Positions 44,118-55,400 of a DNA stretch of 64,000 bases are shown piece after piece. Made by a program: the position numbers and the translations under genes. Each line of letters opens with the position of its first letter. The stretch's first letter is position 1. The DNA is from UBA7328 sp002471345 (GTDB taxonomy: Bacteria; Bacteroidota; Bacteroidia; Chitinophagales; Saprospiraceae), in contig CAXGOB010000004.1 of NCBI GenBank assembly GCA_964011275.1, positions 1-64,000 of the forward strand, given 5' to 3'. The notes under the pieces were generated by a model. The model was not told the origin of the DNA. It searched no databases and saw only the letters and a list, made by a program, of their open reading frames with translations.

Positions 44118-45545
44118 TTATGAGATAATCACTTCTTCACCTTCATAAGGAATTGCCACATTATCGAACCCTCTGTTGCCCAAATACTCTTGAAATTTTT
44201 GCTGGGTATCATGTTCACCATGGACCAAGAACAATTTTTTTAGATTTTCTTTTTGATTTTGAATGTTATTAAGCATTTCATTTCTGTCTCCATGTGCAGA
44301 AAATGAGGACATTGTCTCTATACTGGCCTTTACTTCTAGCACATCACCAAATAACTTAAGCTCTGTAGCTCCATTCTTAAGTATAGAACCTGCCGTCTCA
44401 GGAGAGCAATAGCCCACAATAAGAAATGTGTTTTTTTCATCTTCTAAATTGTGGTACATATGGTGCCTTATTCTTCCAGCATTCATCATCCCAGAAGCAC
44501 TAATAATAACACAAGGGTCCTTAGATTCATTGAGCCATTTCGACTCATCTACAGTTCTAACATATTTCAAATTATTAAACCCAAAAGGATTCTTATCTAT
44601 CAACATATATTCATTCAGAGCATCATCATAACACTCAGAGTGTATACCATAAATATCCGTTGCATTAACAGCTAGAGGGCTATCCACAAAGACTGGAACA
44701 GGGGGCAATCTCCCAGCAGTTGTTAATTTATCCATCAGATAGACCAGCTCCTGAGTCCGACCAATACTGAAAGCAGGAATAATTAGTTTTCCTCTTTTTT
44801 CAATACATGTCTCCGTCAAAATTTTTAAAAATTTCTCAACTTGCTCTGGTTTGTCCTCATGATCTTTATCTCCATACGTAGATTCACAAATGAGGTAATC
44901 TACTTCAGGTTGTGACTTTGGATCCCTCAAAATAGGTCTATCAGGTCTCCCAATATCTCCAGTAAACCCAATAGTTCTTTTCCTATTTCCTTCTGTAATG
45001 CGCAGTGTTATGCTAGCAGACCCCAAAATATGCCCCTGGTCTCGATAAAATATTTCTACATCATCATGAATTTTATGCCATTGCTCGTAAGGATAACTTT
45101 TGAACAATTTCATTGTCTCTGCTACATCTTTACTTTCATAAAGTGGGACTCTATTCTTGAGAATTTTTCCTTTATTCTTTTTCTTTTTAGCCCGCTTCTT
45201 GATCATTCTTTTATTATACCATTCTACATCTCTCTCCTGTATTTTGGCACTATCCAAAAGCATGATATTACACAAACTCCGTGTAGCATGGGTGGCATGG
45301 ATACATCCATTAAATCCATCCCTTACGAGTTTTGGAACTCGTCCTGTATGATCAATATGTGCATGTGATAATAAAAGGCAATCCACAGATGCGGGATCAA
45401 AATGCCAGTTGTTATTTCTTTCCCAATTATCTCTACCTCCTTGAAACAACCCACAATCTAAGAGCATTCTGAATCCATTGTCCAGAGTGATCAAATGAGC
45501 ACTTCCTGTTACATTCCTTGCCGCTCCACAAAACTTAATATTCAT
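44118..45545 (-). CDS. Metallo-beta-lactamase/beta-CASP ribonuclease-like protein
   Basis: This 475-residue enzyme belongs to the CPSF73-like/RNA-specificity-domain MBL group. Zinc residues are in LLSHAHIDHTGRVPKLV (about 58-74) and STYGDKDHEDK. Beta-CASP motifs are IPAFSIGRTQELVYL, VDSPLAVNATD and ISASGMMNAGRIRHHMYHN, and a C-terminal FLVHGEHDTQQKFQEYL. It is expected to process RNA. It starts 15 bases after the M16 peptidase gene, so the two share an operon. Confidence 0.92.
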   Translation of the reverse strand: MNIKFCGAARNVTGSAHLITLDNGFRMLLDCGLFQGGRDNWERNNNWHFDPASVDCLLLSHAHIDHTGRVPKLVRDGFNGCIHATHATRSLCNIMLLDSAKIQERDVEWYNKRMIKKRAKKKKNKGKILKNRVPLYESKDVAETMKLFKSYPYEQWHKIHDDVEIFYRDQGHILGSASITLRITEGNRKRTIGFTGDIGRPDRPILRDPKSQPEVDYLICESTYGDKDHEDKPEQVEKFLKILTETCIEKRGKLIIPAFSIGRTQELVYLMDKLTTAGRLPPVPVFVDSPLAVNATDIYGIHSECYDDALNEYMLIDKNPFGFNNLKYVRTVDESKWLNESKDPCVIISASGMMNAGRIRHHMYHNLEDEKNTFLIVGYCSPETAGSILKNGATELKLFGDVLEVKASIETMSSFSAHGDRNEMLNNIQNQKENLKKLFLVHGEHDTQQKFQEYLGNRGFDNVAIPYEGEEVIIS

Positions 45546-45560
45546 AATTTATTTTTCTTG

Positions 45561-46802
45561 TCAATTGTCTGATGGGAGATAGATCAATTCATTTAACCTC
45601 TCTTCAACAAGTATTTCATTTGCGACATTGATCACATCGTCCTTGCTTATTTTGCTATACATCTCTATTTGTTCATTGACTAAGTCCACATTGCCTAAAG
45701 CCTCAAAATAAGACAAAATCATAGCCTTATTAAGAATGTCCAAATTAGAAAGAATAATCTCTGTAGTGAGCTTGTTCTTAAGTTTAATAAGTTCTCTTTC
45801 TGTGACCTTTCCGTTCTTTATAATATCAATTTGTTGCCAAATTAGATTTTTAGCCTTTTCCATATCTACATCGGGCATTGGTTTACCTTCTATGATGAAC
45901 AATCCAGGGTCAAATGTCCCAGAGATATATGCATTTATACTGGAAAAGAATTGAGATTTTTTAACTAGGTTTTGATAAAGTTTACTGGATTTACCGGAAG
46001 CTAATAAATCTGAGAGAAGATCACATATATAAAACTTAGGGTCTAATCTATCCGGCATAGGGAATGCTAGGTATACAGATCTAACTGGCACATCTGCACT
46101 AACTTCTTTTTGCCTTTTTTCTTTTTGGACAGGTTCCGGAGAAAGTCTGTCCCATTTTGATGAAGAGCTATCTATTTCTGCAAACCACTTATTTGCAAGC
46201 ACTTTCATTTCGTCATGACCTAGTGGGGATGCAATTGAAAGAACTGCATTATGAGGAGTATAATACTTTTGATAAAATTGACTCACATCTTCTATTTTAG
46301 CCTGATCTATATGTTCTGGCACTTTTCCAATTGTAGGCCAATTGTATGGGTGATTTTGGTAGCACATTGAAGATATATGATGCCATGCATCACCATATGG
46401 TGTATTTAAACACACCTCCTTGAACTCTTCAACTACCACTTTTCTTTGTACATCAAGGCTTTTTTTACTGATAATAAGATTTGCCATTCTATCAGCTTCT
46501 ACCCATAGTGCAGATTCGATATTCTCTACTGGTAACACTTCATAATAATTGGTGTAATCACTGTTAGTAAAGGCATTATTCTCTCCTCCAGCTATTTGGA
46601 TTATTTCATCAAAATCACCTACATTTTCTGACCCTCCAAACATTAAATGTTCAAAAAGGTGAGCAAATCCTGTATTATCTGAAGATTCGTTTCGTGAGCC
46701 TACTTTGTAAAGTACATTTACAGCCGCCATAGGCGTGGTAGTATCCTGATGAGTGAGAACTGTAAGGCCATTCTTTAATACAATTTTTTCAAAATCTATC
46801 AT
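45561..46802 (-). CDS. M16 family zinc peptidase (single-subunit type)
   Basis: This 413-residue M16B-type peptidase carries the inverted zinc motif HLFEH (48-52) in NTGFAHLFEHLMFGG, with the downstream third ligand in VVVEEFKEV. The active N-domain and the inactive C-domain (HNAVLSIASPLGHDEMKVLA, VYLAFPMPD) are both present. No signal peptide. Homologues degrade short peptides or process proteins such as PqqL. It overlaps no gene and precedes the beta-CASP gene by 15 bases. Confidence 0.92.
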   Translation of the reverse strand: MIDFEKIVLKNGLTVLTHQDTTTPMAAVNVLYKVGSRNESSDNTGFAHLFEHLMFGGSENVGDFDEIIQIAGGENNAFTNSDYTNYYEVLPVENIESALWVEADRMANLIISKKSLDVQRKVVVEEFKEVCLNTPYGDAWHHISSMCYQNHPYNWPTIGKVPEHIDQAKIEDVSQFYQKYYTPHNAVLSIASPLGHDEMKVLANKWFAEIDSSSSKWDRLSPEPVQKEKRQKEVSADVPVRSVYLAFPMPDRLDPKFYICDLLSDLLASGKSSKLYQNLVKKSQFFSSINAYISGTFDPGLFIIEGKPMPDVDMEKAKNLIWQQIDIIKNGKVTERELIKLKNKLTTEIILSNLDILNKAMILSYFEALGNVDLVNEQIEMYSKISKDDVINVANEILVEERLNELIYLPSDN

Positions 46803-46929
46803 TCACTTTCTATTGTCATACATGACATTCAATCAATCAATATGCGAAAATGACAATTTTATAATTATTATTTATTGTCCACTAAGAAAGAGAGTGGAAA
46901 TGGTGGGAATTTTTAGTTTAGGGCATAAA

Positions 46930-46965
46930 AAAAGCACCTTATATTGGTATTAATGAGGTGCTTTT
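46930..46965 (-). terminator. Terminator downstream of the saccharopine-dehydrogenase-like gene
   Basis: Stem AAAAGCACCT / AGGTGCTTTT with a 16-base loop. On the minus strand a run of seven T residues follows, about 205 bases downstream of the stop at 47171. It lies before the M16 peptidase gene. The flanking 370 bases (46803-47170) hold no coding remnant. Confidence 0.8.
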
Positions 46966-47170
46966 ACTTGGTATAGTAGGGTAAAACTAATTTTAAATCA
47001 TCTCGACTTTTCGAGAATTTAAACTTGGTATATTTTAGGATAATAATTTTTTTTTGTACCTAAATACACCATAAAGACAATCATCTTTCCATTTACCCCT
47101 ATAAAATCTTGAATTTTTTTGAAAAAAGTTTCTTTTACTATAAGCCTTTCGGATTTTATATCTCTTATTA

Positions 47171-48241
47171 CTAACTATCCGAATTCAAATAAAGGCTACC
47201 ACTTTCTGTTTTCATAAAAGTATCAAAGGCAATCTCCTCTTGTTTTATAAAACCTTTGTTTGGAAGACTTCCATTATTGACCATTTCAACTACAGCTGCA
47301 ATAGAGGCAGCAGTGGTCCATGAGATAGCCCTCCATTCTTTACCACCAATTTGCAATGGAGAAAAAGCTTTAAAATATTCACTCCTCAAAAGTTTTTTGT
47401 CTTGCCAACCCTCTACCACAGCATAAACATATACTACATCCTCTTTCACTGGTGGTTTCGCGTTTTCTAAAATTTTGGTGAGCTGTTCTTTATTTTCTTT
47501 TAATATTAACTCTTGAATTAAGAATTTCATTAGTTTACCATGTCCTGGATATCTTATAGTCTTATAGTTGAGTGTATCCACCTTTCCTTCATATGTCTCA
47601 CACATAGTTCCTAATCCTCCAGATGTAGTAAATGCTTCAAACTCACGACCGCCAATGTTGATATATTCAAAACCATCCAACGAGCTTACCATCTTCCGCT
47701 TACCATTTTGAATTGCTTCAGCATCATTAATATATTCATTAATTACACCAGCAGGAGACCAGGTGAATGAATAAGCTAATAATCCATTGGGATATTTAGG
47801 CAATGCACCAACTCTTAACTCAATATCCCTCACTTTCGTAAATTCATTGGCAAGATGTGCTCCTATGATACCAATGAATCCTGGAGCAAGACCACATTGA
47901 GGAGCCATTACTGTTCGGGACGTTTTACTCAATTCCCGAATATAATTTGTGGTTTCGACATCTTCTGTAAGGTCAAAATAATGCAGCCCTTCGTCATGAG
48001 CTATTTTTGCAATAGGCTTATTTAAAAAGTATGGTAATGCGGAAACAACAGAATCATACTTAGACATCAAGCCTTTCATAAATTCTATGTCGCTTACATC
48101 TCCTAATATTACTTCAAAAGGAAGGTCATAATTGTAATGTGGTTTTTTCTGATCTAGTCCTGTTACCATAAACTTTTTACTCAATAAAACACCAACTAGG
48201 CTACCTACTTTTCCTAGTCCTAATACGAGAATTTTTTTCAT
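47171..48241 (-). CDS. Saccharopine dehydrogenase family protein
   Basis: The frame is open to 48355, but the ATG at 48241 gives KKILVLGLGKVGSLVGVLLS, a canonical GxGxxG dinucleotide-binding start. The protein is then 356 residues. Other family motifs are VSALPYFLNKPIAKIAHDEG, RTVMAPQCGLAPGFIGI and SPAGVINEYINDAEAIQ. The C-terminal part reads RYPGHGKLMKFLIQE. It is close to lysine-epsilon or saccharopine dehydrogenases, which act on lysine degradation intermediates; exact substrate not known. Divergent from recQ with 113 bases between. Confidence 0.85.
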   Translation of the reverse strand: MKKILVLGLGKVGSLVGVLLSKKFMVTGLDQKKPHYNYDLPFEVILGDVSDIEFMKGLMSKYDSVVSALPYFLNKPIAKIAHDEGLHYFDLTEDVETTNYIRELSKTSRTVMAPQCGLAPGFIGIIGAHLANEFTKVRDIELRVGALPKYPNGLLAYSFTWSPAGVINEYINDAEAIQNGKRKMVSSLDGFEYINIGGREFEAFTTSGGLGTMCETYEGKVDTLNYKTIRYPGHGKLMKFLIQELILKENKEQLTKILENAKPPVKEDVVYVYAVVEGWQDKKLLRSEYFKAFSPLQIGGKEWRAISWTTAASIAAVVEMVNNGSLPNKGFIKQEEIAFDTFMKTESGSLYLNSDS

Positions 48242-48354
48242 CAATTTATTTTGTAATTCAAGTTCAAGGTATGAAAAGAACCATGATCGTAGTTCATAAT
48301 TCTGAATAAGATGAATCCAGTTTTTATATTGAGGCTTCATATAGAAAAAACTCA

Positions 48355-50160
48355 TTGATCAAAAACGCAATCCACCAAATTCTTAAAGACAAATTCGGGT
48401 ATGATAGATTTCGACCTCTTCAAGAAGAAGCCATTACTGCGGTATTAGAAGGACATGATACTTTACTTGTATTGCCAACAGGTGGCGGCAAATCTATTTG
48501 CTTTCAAGTCCCCGCATTAGTCAAAGAAGGCATTAGCATTGTAGTCTCTCCTCTTATAGCCTTGATGGATGATCAGGTTATAAGTCTTCGAGAAAATGGA
48601 ATAAATGCTTATGCCATCCATAGTAATGTTTCATCTCATGAGCAAAATTTGATTTATTCAAAGATCTCATCTGACAGCGCATCTATCCTTTACATGGCCC
48701 CTGAGCGTCTTTTGACTGAAAATATGCTTCGATATTTAGATACAATGAATGTAAGTCTAATTGCAATTGACGAAGCACATTGTGTGTCCGTATGGGGGAA
48801 TGACTTTAGGCCAGAATATGAGAAATTGAGAATCTTAAAAGAAAGGTTTCCTAAGGTTCCAACAATCGCTCTTACTGCAACAGCGGATAGTGCTACTCAA
48901 AAGGATATAATAGAGAAACTAGCACTTACTGAACCGAAGCATCTTTTAGGAAGTTTTGAAAGAAAAAACATAACAATTTCAGCTCTCCCGGGAACTGATA
49001 GAATTAAAGAAATAAGGAAGTTCATCTATAATTATAAAGACGAAGCAGGTATCATATATTGTCTGAGTCGCAAAGCATGTGAATCAGTAGCAGATAGCCT
49101 CCAAAGTTTTGGATTAGAAGCGGCTTATTATCATGCAGGTATGAGTGGTGATGAAAGAAAATTTGTACATAACAATTTCCTCTATGACAAAATTAAAATA
49201 GTATGTGCAACTATTGCTTTTGGCATGGGCATCGATAAATCGAACATCAGATGGGTCATACATTATAATATGCCTAAAAACTTAGAAGGATATTATCAAG
49301 AGATAGGAAGATCAGGGCGCGATGGAGAACCGGCAGAATCTTTACTCTTCAGCAGCTATGCTGACGTTGTAAAATTGAGATCATTCATAGATGGCAGCGA
49401 AGCAAGTGAACAATTTAAGATAGTTCAATCCCAAAAACTCAATAGAATGTGGGAGTTTGCGAATGCCTCTAATTGTCGGACAAACATGATATTAAATTAT
49501 TTTGGTGAGTTTAGATCTGAAGCTTGTGGACATTGTGACAACTGTCTTAATCCTGCTGAAATGATAGATGGAAAAGTTATAGCTCAAAAAGCTATGTCTG
49601 CTATTTATAGATCTCAGGAAAGATTGACAGTACGTAATCTTATTGATGTTTTGAGAGGTTCAGATAGATCAGAAATCAAAAAGTGGGGGTGGGACAGAAT
49701 AAAAACCTTCGGTGCAGGAAAGGATTTGTCCCCCGAAGACTGGAGAGCATACATTACCCAGCTAGTCAATATGGGTTACATAGAGATAGATTATTTGAAT
49801 TATTCTAAACTTAAATTAACCAAGCTTTCAAAGGGAGTTCTTTTTGGAGATGAAGGTCTTTCTTTAGCAAAATTTATTTGGCAAGAAAAAAAGAGAACAA
49901 ACAAAAAAGAACCTGTTCAAAAAATTACGGAATACGATATATACTTGTTTAGAGAATTGAAAAAAGTAAGAGCAGAAATCGCATCTAGTCGAGGCGTTCC
50001 TGCATATATAATATTTGGAGATGCGAGTCTCAGAGAAATGGCTCATTATAAACCAAAGTCACTTGTCGAATTCTCAAATATCAAAGGTGTAGGAGAGTAT
50101 AAATTAACTGAATTTGGGAGCTATTTTGTAGATAAGATTAAGGAAGATGAAAACCAATAA
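48355..50160 (+). CDS. recQ: RecQ-type ATP-dependent DNA helicase
   Basis: This 601-residue helicase starts with TTG (IKNAIHQILKDKFGYDRFRP); no in-frame alternative. Walker A is VLPTGGGKS (39-47), Walker B DEAH (139-142), QEIGRSGRDGEPAESLLF is motif VI. The zinc-binding part (CRTNMILNYFGE...CGHCDNC) is complete. The RQC domain and an HRDC-like tail (YDIYLFRELKKVRAEIASSR) follow. RecQ unwinds forked and recombination intermediates. The protein is somewhat shorter than the E. coli 609-residue form but has all domains. Confidence 0.95.
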   Translation: MIKNAIHQILKDKFGYDRFRPLQEEAITAVLEGHDTLLVLPTGGGKSICFQVPALVKEGISIVVSPLIALMDDQVISLRENGINAYAIHSNVSSHEQNLIYSKISSDSASILYMAPERLLTENMLRYLDTMNVSLIAIDEAHCVSVWGNDFRPEYEKLRILKERFPKVPTIALTATADSATQKDIIEKLALTEPKHLLGSFERKNITISALPGTDRIKEIRKFIYNYKDEAGIIYCLSRKACESVADSLQSFGLEAAYYHAGMSGDERKFVHNNFLYDKIKIVCATIAFGMGIDKSNIRWVIHYNMPKNLEGYYQEIGRSGRDGEPAESLLFSSYADVVKLRSFIDGSEASEQFKIVQSQKLNRMWEFANASNCRTNMILNYFGEFRSEACGHCDNCLNPAEMIDGKVIAQKAMSAIYRSQERLTVRNLIDVLRGSDRSEIKKWGWDRIKTFGAGKDLSPEDWRAYITQLVNMGYIEIDYLNYSKLKLTKLSKGVLFGDEGLSLAKFIWQEKKRTNKKEPVQKITEYDIYLFRELKKVRAEIASSRGVPAYIIFGDASLREMAHYKPKSLVEFSNIKGVGEYKLTEFGSYFVDKIKEDENQ

Positions 50161-50208
50161 CACTTTACTCCTTTTACAATAACTTTGAAACCATAATCTA
50201 TATCCTCT

Positions 50209-51457
50209 ATGGCTAAAACTGGATATGCTGATCTTCTTTTACATTACAGCAGAGTTCCTTCATGGTTTAGTCGAGCGAATGAAAAAGCTGGGAGGAGCTA
50301 TAGTTCAGACCATAGTTCAGACCATAGTTCAGACCATAGTTCAGGAAAATGGAAACTCTGAAGTGGTCAAGCGTATAAGTGATCCTTATTGGTTTCAATC
50401 TTTTGGAGCGGTATTAGGAATGGACTGGCACTCATCAGGAATCACGACTTCCCTTATGGGGGCTCTCAAAAAATCTCTTAACCCGATGTCTCATGAATTG
50501 GGAATTCATATCTGTGGAAGCAGAGGAAGACATTCCAGAAAAACGCCTTCAGAACTTATTACACTTAGTGATAAAACTGGTCTCAATGGTGATCATCTAG
50601 TAAAGTGCAGCAGACTCAGCGCAAGAAGAGATAGCACTGCGGTCCAGGATGGATACCAGGTATATCTCCACAACTTTATTGTCACTAATAATGGAGAGTG
50701 GGCTGTGGTTCAGCAAGGAATGAATAAAAAAATTGGTTATGCCCGAAGGTATCATTGGCACTCCACCGATGTGCAATCCTTCATATCAGATCCATATTCT
50801 GCAGTATGTGGACAAAATCAATGACTCAATCTGAATATGGTTCAAGAAGAAGCAATTAGTGCTAGAACCGGCACCTTAGAAATAGCCAGAGAGCATCCTA
50901 CTAAAATCATTCAAGAGATAAAAAATATAAAGCTTCCCACTCACCATGATGTGAAAATTAAAGATGTAGACCTAAAAAGACTAGGAGCTCTAATCGCTCT
51001 AACTTATGATTGTGAAATCTCAGATTTTGAGTCATTACTTCTAGTTGATGGCTTAGGTCCTCGTACATTACAATCGTTAGTAATGGTTAGCGAAGTGGTA
51101 CATGGAACCCCTTCAAGGTTTAATGATCCAGCTAGATATTCATTCGCTCATAGGGGAAAATATGGACACCCATTCCCAGTTCCGACAAAAGTCTATGACT
51201 AAGTAATTGGTTTCATGAATAAAACAGTCGATAAATCGAAGATTGACCATACGGATAAGCAAAAAACATTCAAAAAGCTTCATAAATTAGCATAGAGAGC
51301 CGAAGAGAAATTTATTCCTGATCAGCACAAATATCAAGAATGGATAGTTGGAGAAAAAAACTCTCCGCAATATGGTGGTCGCACTGTCTTTGACGGTAAA
51401 AATAAAAAAACCAAAATCTCACCTTTTAAATCAAATGGACAATTGAAACTGTTCTAA
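50209..51457 (+). pseudogene. DUF763 family gene broken by one frameshift and three nonsense codons
   Basis: The original start, ATG 50209 (AKTGYADLLLHYSRVPSWF), shifts frame within TGGTTTAG (50263-50270). It continues in the next frame as ERMKKLGGAIVQ. Downstream text is well conserved: SDPYWFQSFGAVLGMDWHSS, GSRGRHSRKTPSELITLSD, NNGEWAVVQQGMNKKIGYAR and DFESLLLVDGLGPRTLQSLV. In-frame stops are TGA 50822 (where family members have Gly in ENQG), TAA 51200 (after KVYD) and TAG 51293 (before RAEEKFIPDQ). The original stop is TAA 51455. Two ORFs of 199 and 121 codons are its fragments. The family is of unknown function. Confidence 0.9.
50300..50344 (+). repeat. 12-base tandem repeat (3.75 copies) inside the DUF763 pseudogene
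   Basis: The unit ATAGTTCAGACC is repeated three times, plus ATAGTTCAG, encoding AIVQ(TIVQ)x3. Relatives have a single IVQ-like stretch here, so the array looks like replication-slippage expansion. Each unit is 12 bases, which keeps the frame. Confidence 0.9.
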
Positions 51458-51482
51458 CCAAAGAAACCGTAATCTTATAAAG

Positions 51483-52181
51483 ATGAAAAATTCAATACTT
51501 TTTGCATTAATGATTTTTATTTCTTCTTCTACTGTATGCCAAACATCATTGTCAGGAATAGAAGTAGTAGAGAAGAGTATAAAATATCATGATCCTAAAG
51601 GAAAGTTGGCCTCCAGCTCATGGATAATGAATTATAAAGATAATTCTCATTTCAAGTTCAATCCTAATTCATTTGACTTCGAAGTGAAAAGGGTAATAAA
51701 AAATCAAGATGTCATTCTGCAAATGAATGGTGACGAATTCTCAGCAAAAGTCAATGGTTCTACCGATCTAAAAAAGAGTGCCATTGAAGAAAAGTATACC
51801 TCTGAGGAAAGGGGAATTATGATGAGAGACTATTATCAGTATCTCTGGACTCTTCCTATGAAACTTAAAGACGAAGGTACCATCATTCATGATAAAGTAA
51901 AAACCAAAGATTTCTTTGGTAAAGTATCTATAGAAGTAAGAGTAACATATATGCCGGAAGTCGGAGAAGACATCTGGTATTTCTATTTTCACCCTGAAAC
52001 CATGGCACTTCATGGCTATCGGTTTTATCATGATGAATCCGTGAATGACGGGGAATATATTCTTCTAGATGGAGAGGTTTCAATTAAGGATGTCAAAATT
52101 CCCCAAACCAGAAAATGGTACACTCATAAGGAGAAAAAATTCTTAGGAGAAGACATTCTTTTGAATTTGACATTCAAATAA
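51483..52181 (+). CDS. Secreted protein of unknown function, DUF6503-like
   Basis: This 232-residue protein begins with a signal peptide (NSILFALMIFISSSTVCQ), followed by a beta-rich body. It has the pattern VEKSIKYHDPKGKLASSSWI near the N-terminus, RDYYQYLWTLPMKLKDEGTI in the middle and EDIWYFYFHPETMALHGYRF. KIPQTRKWYTHKEKKFLGED closes it. The HDP-x-G/K and YLWTLPMKL motifs resemble DUF6503 proteins of Bacteroidota. Function unknown; presumably periplasmic or surface-associated. It stands alone between the DUF763 remains and gltB. Confidence 0.7.
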   Translation: MKNSILFALMIFISSSTVCQTSLSGIEVVEKSIKYHDPKGKLASSSWIMNYKDNSHFKFNPNSFDFEVKRVIKNQDVILQMNGDEFSAKVNGSTDLKKSAIEEKYTSEERGIMMRDYYQYLWTLPMKLKDEGTIIHDKVKTKDFFGKVSIEVRVTYMPEVGEDIWYFYFHPETMALHGYRFYHDESVNDGEYILLDGEVSIKDVKIPQTRKWYTHKEKKFLGEDILLNLTFK

Positions 52182-52345
52182 AAGCTATTCTTTGCTGTCT
52201 TTTATGGGTAAGATTGATCCATATAGTTAAAAATACCTCTTTACTATTTTATCCATTTTAAGTAGCATATAAATAATAATAGCACTTTAATGGATTAACT
52301 TTTGGTGTATCGTCCTAGCGCCAGAATCCTACTTTCATTTTTCCT

Positions 52346-52353
52346 TATCTTTG
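52346..52353 (+). promoter_or_regulatory. Promoter -7 box TATCTTTG of the gltBD genes
   Basis: TATCTTTG exactly matches the Bacteroidota -7 consensus TAnnTTTG and lies 50 bases before the gltB ATG. A convincing -33 TTTG box at the expected distance was not found. No Shine-Dalgarno sequence precedes the ATG. Confidence 0.55.
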
Positions 52354-52403
52354 ACAGTCCTGCATCAAGGATCATTTATAAAATAATTTAACCTGTCTCT
52401 TTT

Positions 52404-55400
52404 ATGAAAGATGCCAAACAGCATACTGGACTTTATGTGCCTCAATTGGAAAAAGATTCATGTGGTACTGGTCTTATTGCAAACCTAGATAGTAAAGCCT
52501 CTCATGAGTTGGTTTCAAACGCTCTGACCATTTTGGAAAACATGGAGCATAGAGGGGCATGTGGTTGTGATCCAGAAAGTGGAGATGGCGCGGGAATTCT
52601 GACTCATATTCCTCATTCTTTCTTCAAGAAACAAGATCTTGGGTTTGTGCTTCCTGAAGCAGGAAAATATGGTGTAGGCATGTGTTTTTTTCCTACCGAT
52701 GGAGATTTGATAAGTGCTCTAATGGAGTATGTCGAAGGTTGCGCAGCTAGAGAAGATTTAGAATATTTAGGCTACAGAGAGGTACCAGTTGACAATTCTG
52801 TATTAGGCGAATCCTCCGCCGCTACCCAGCCTGAAATAAGACAGTTGTTTTTTAAGTCAAATCAGGCTTTGAGCAGAAAAGAATTTGATAAAAAACTTCT
52901 TGTCCTTAGAAAATCAGTACATCATAAAGCTCATAAAGGATTACCAGATTTAATTGATGACTTTTATTTTCCATCAATATCTAGTCGCACGATGGTCCTA
53001 AAAGGCCAATTGACTTCATGGCAAGTGAGACTTTTTTACAAAGATTTACAAAACCCAGATTATGAGTCTGCCATTGCGATGGTACATTCTAGATTTTCAA
53101 CGAATACAGTTCCAAAGTGGAAATTAGCACAACCTTTTAGAATGATCTCTCATAATGGAGAAATCAATACAATAAAGGGAAATGCTAACTGGTGGAGAGC
53201 TAAAGAGAAGTTTCTGAAGACCGATGCTTTTAGCGATAAGGAACTTGAAAGAGTTACCCCACTATTTTATAAAAGAAGTTCAGACTCATCTATTTTTGAT
53301 ACGGTCTTCGAATTTTTATTTTTTAGCGGTCGATCGATTCCGCATTCTTTGATGATGATGATACCTGAGGCTTGGCAAAACTCTGGTCACATCGAAGATT
53401 ATAAAAAAGCTTTTTACGAATATCATGAGGCGCATATAGAACCATGGGACGGCCCTGCATCTATTTGCTTTACAGATGGCACCATGATTGGAGCTACCTT
53501 AGATAGGAATGGATTAAGACCATCGAGATATATGCTCACAGAAGATAATGAGCTGATCATGGCTTCTGAAACAGGAGTGCTTCCTGTAGACCCAGCAAAA
53601 GTGATCTATAAAAGTAGATTAGAGCCTGGAAAAATACTTATTGCAGATTTAGATGAAGGTAAAATAATAGGCGATGAAAAACTCAAAGAAATCATTTGCA
53701 ATAAATTCCCATATCAAAAATGGGTAGATAAATCGAAAGTACACATCAATGATGTAGATAGTGAAGATCGAGAACATGAGTTTGATGAATTTTCTTTGAT
53801 TCAACATAAATTGGCTCATGGTTTTACTTCTGAGGATGAAGAGCTGATCATCACAGCTATGAGTGAAAACGCAAAAGAGCCAATTGGCTCTATGGGGGCT
53901 GATATTCCTCCAGCAGTTCTCTCTAGATTTGCCCAACATATAGCAAATTACTTCAAACAACAATTTGCTCAGGTTACCAATCCTCCTATTGACCCATTGA
54001 GAGAAGCAGAGTTTATGACTCTTAAATGTGCATTAGGTGGTGCGGAAGATATATGTAACATAAAAGAAAACACCGCGAAATTTATTCGATTGGATAGCCC
54101 AATTCTAAATACAGCAACATTCCAAAAAGTCAATGGTATCAAACATGACTATTTCAATTCGGAAGAAATAGATTGCACCTTTAAAAGTGATTACAAAAAC
54201 AGAGACCTATTTAAAACAATCACTCTTATTAAAAATAAGATATCAGCATTGGCTGATCAGGGTGTGAATCTTTTTATCCTATCTAATAGAAAAATTAGTC
54301 CTAGTCGAGTTCCTATTCCTTCACTTCTGATCGCGGGAGCGGTCCATCAGCATCTGATAAATGAAGGATTAAGGCATAAAGCTTCAATCATTGTGGATGG
54401 AGGTGATATATTAGAAACTCATCATTGTGCTACTTGTATTAGTTACGGAGCAGATGCAGTATATCCTCGATTAGCCTTGAGAACAATTGATGAATTGTGT
54501 GAATATGGAAAATTAAAGGAATTTTCTTCAGATGAATATCAATCTAAATACATAAAAGCCATTAATAAAGGTCTACTTAAAGTGATGTCCAAGCTTGGAG
54601 TTTCCACGATTCAATCCTACAAAGGAGCCCAGACATTTGAAGCCTTAGGAATTTCAACTGAAGTGGTAGACGTGTGCTTTACAGGTACAATTAGCAGAAT
54701 ACAAGGAATGAAGTTCGACGATTTGGCTAAAGAGGCTTTAGTCAAACACAAATTGGCTTTTGAAGATCAAGAGACGAACGAGCTTATAGATCTTGGAATT
54801 TATCAATGGAAAAGAAGAGGTGAATACCACTTATTCAATCCTCAATCTGTTCACTTACTGCAGCACAGTACTAAAACTGATGACTATAATGTATATAAAA
54901 AGTATACCGAAGTCATTAACAATCAAGAACGCATAGCTGTAACATTGAGAAGCCTTCTGGATTTCACAGATCATTCACCAATTCCTCTTTCTGAAGTGGA
55001 ATCTGCTGAAAATATCATGAAGCGGTTTGCAACAGGGGCGATGTCATTTGGGTCCATCTCTCATGAAGCACATTCCACGTTGGCAAAAGCAATGAACAGA
55101 ATAGGAGGTAAAAGCAATAGTGGTGAAGGTGGTGAAGATGAAATCCGCTACAAAAAACTAGAAAATGGTGATTGGGAACGATCGGCAATAAAGCAAGTTG
55201 CATCAGGAAGGTTTGGAGTTACTATTAATTATCTCACCAATTGTACTGAGATTCAAATCAAAATGGCTCAGGGAGCTAAACCTGGAGAAGGAGGTCAATT
55301 ACCTGGACATAAAGTTAATGATTGGATAGCGAAGGTAAGACACTCTACACCTGGTGTGGGATTGATTTCTCCACCACCACATCATGATATATACTCTATA

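Noticed and set aside
45030..45368. 112-codon plus-strand ORF
   Set aside because: Antisense to the beta-CASP nuclease, which has all expected motifs; hydrophobic composition is an artefact of the reverse frame.
48242..48355. Upstream extension of the saccharopine-dehydrogenase-like protein
   Set aside because: The dinucleotide-binding strand begins at the ATG at 48241; the extra 38 residues do not resemble an export signal and would overlap the recQ start.
50300..50344. CRISPR-like array
   Set aside because: Units are only 12 bases, directly adjacent, and encode a repeated TIVQ peptide in the DUF763 frame; no spacers.
53649..53963. 104-codon minus-strand ORF
   Set aside because: Antisense to gltB, with no independent signals.
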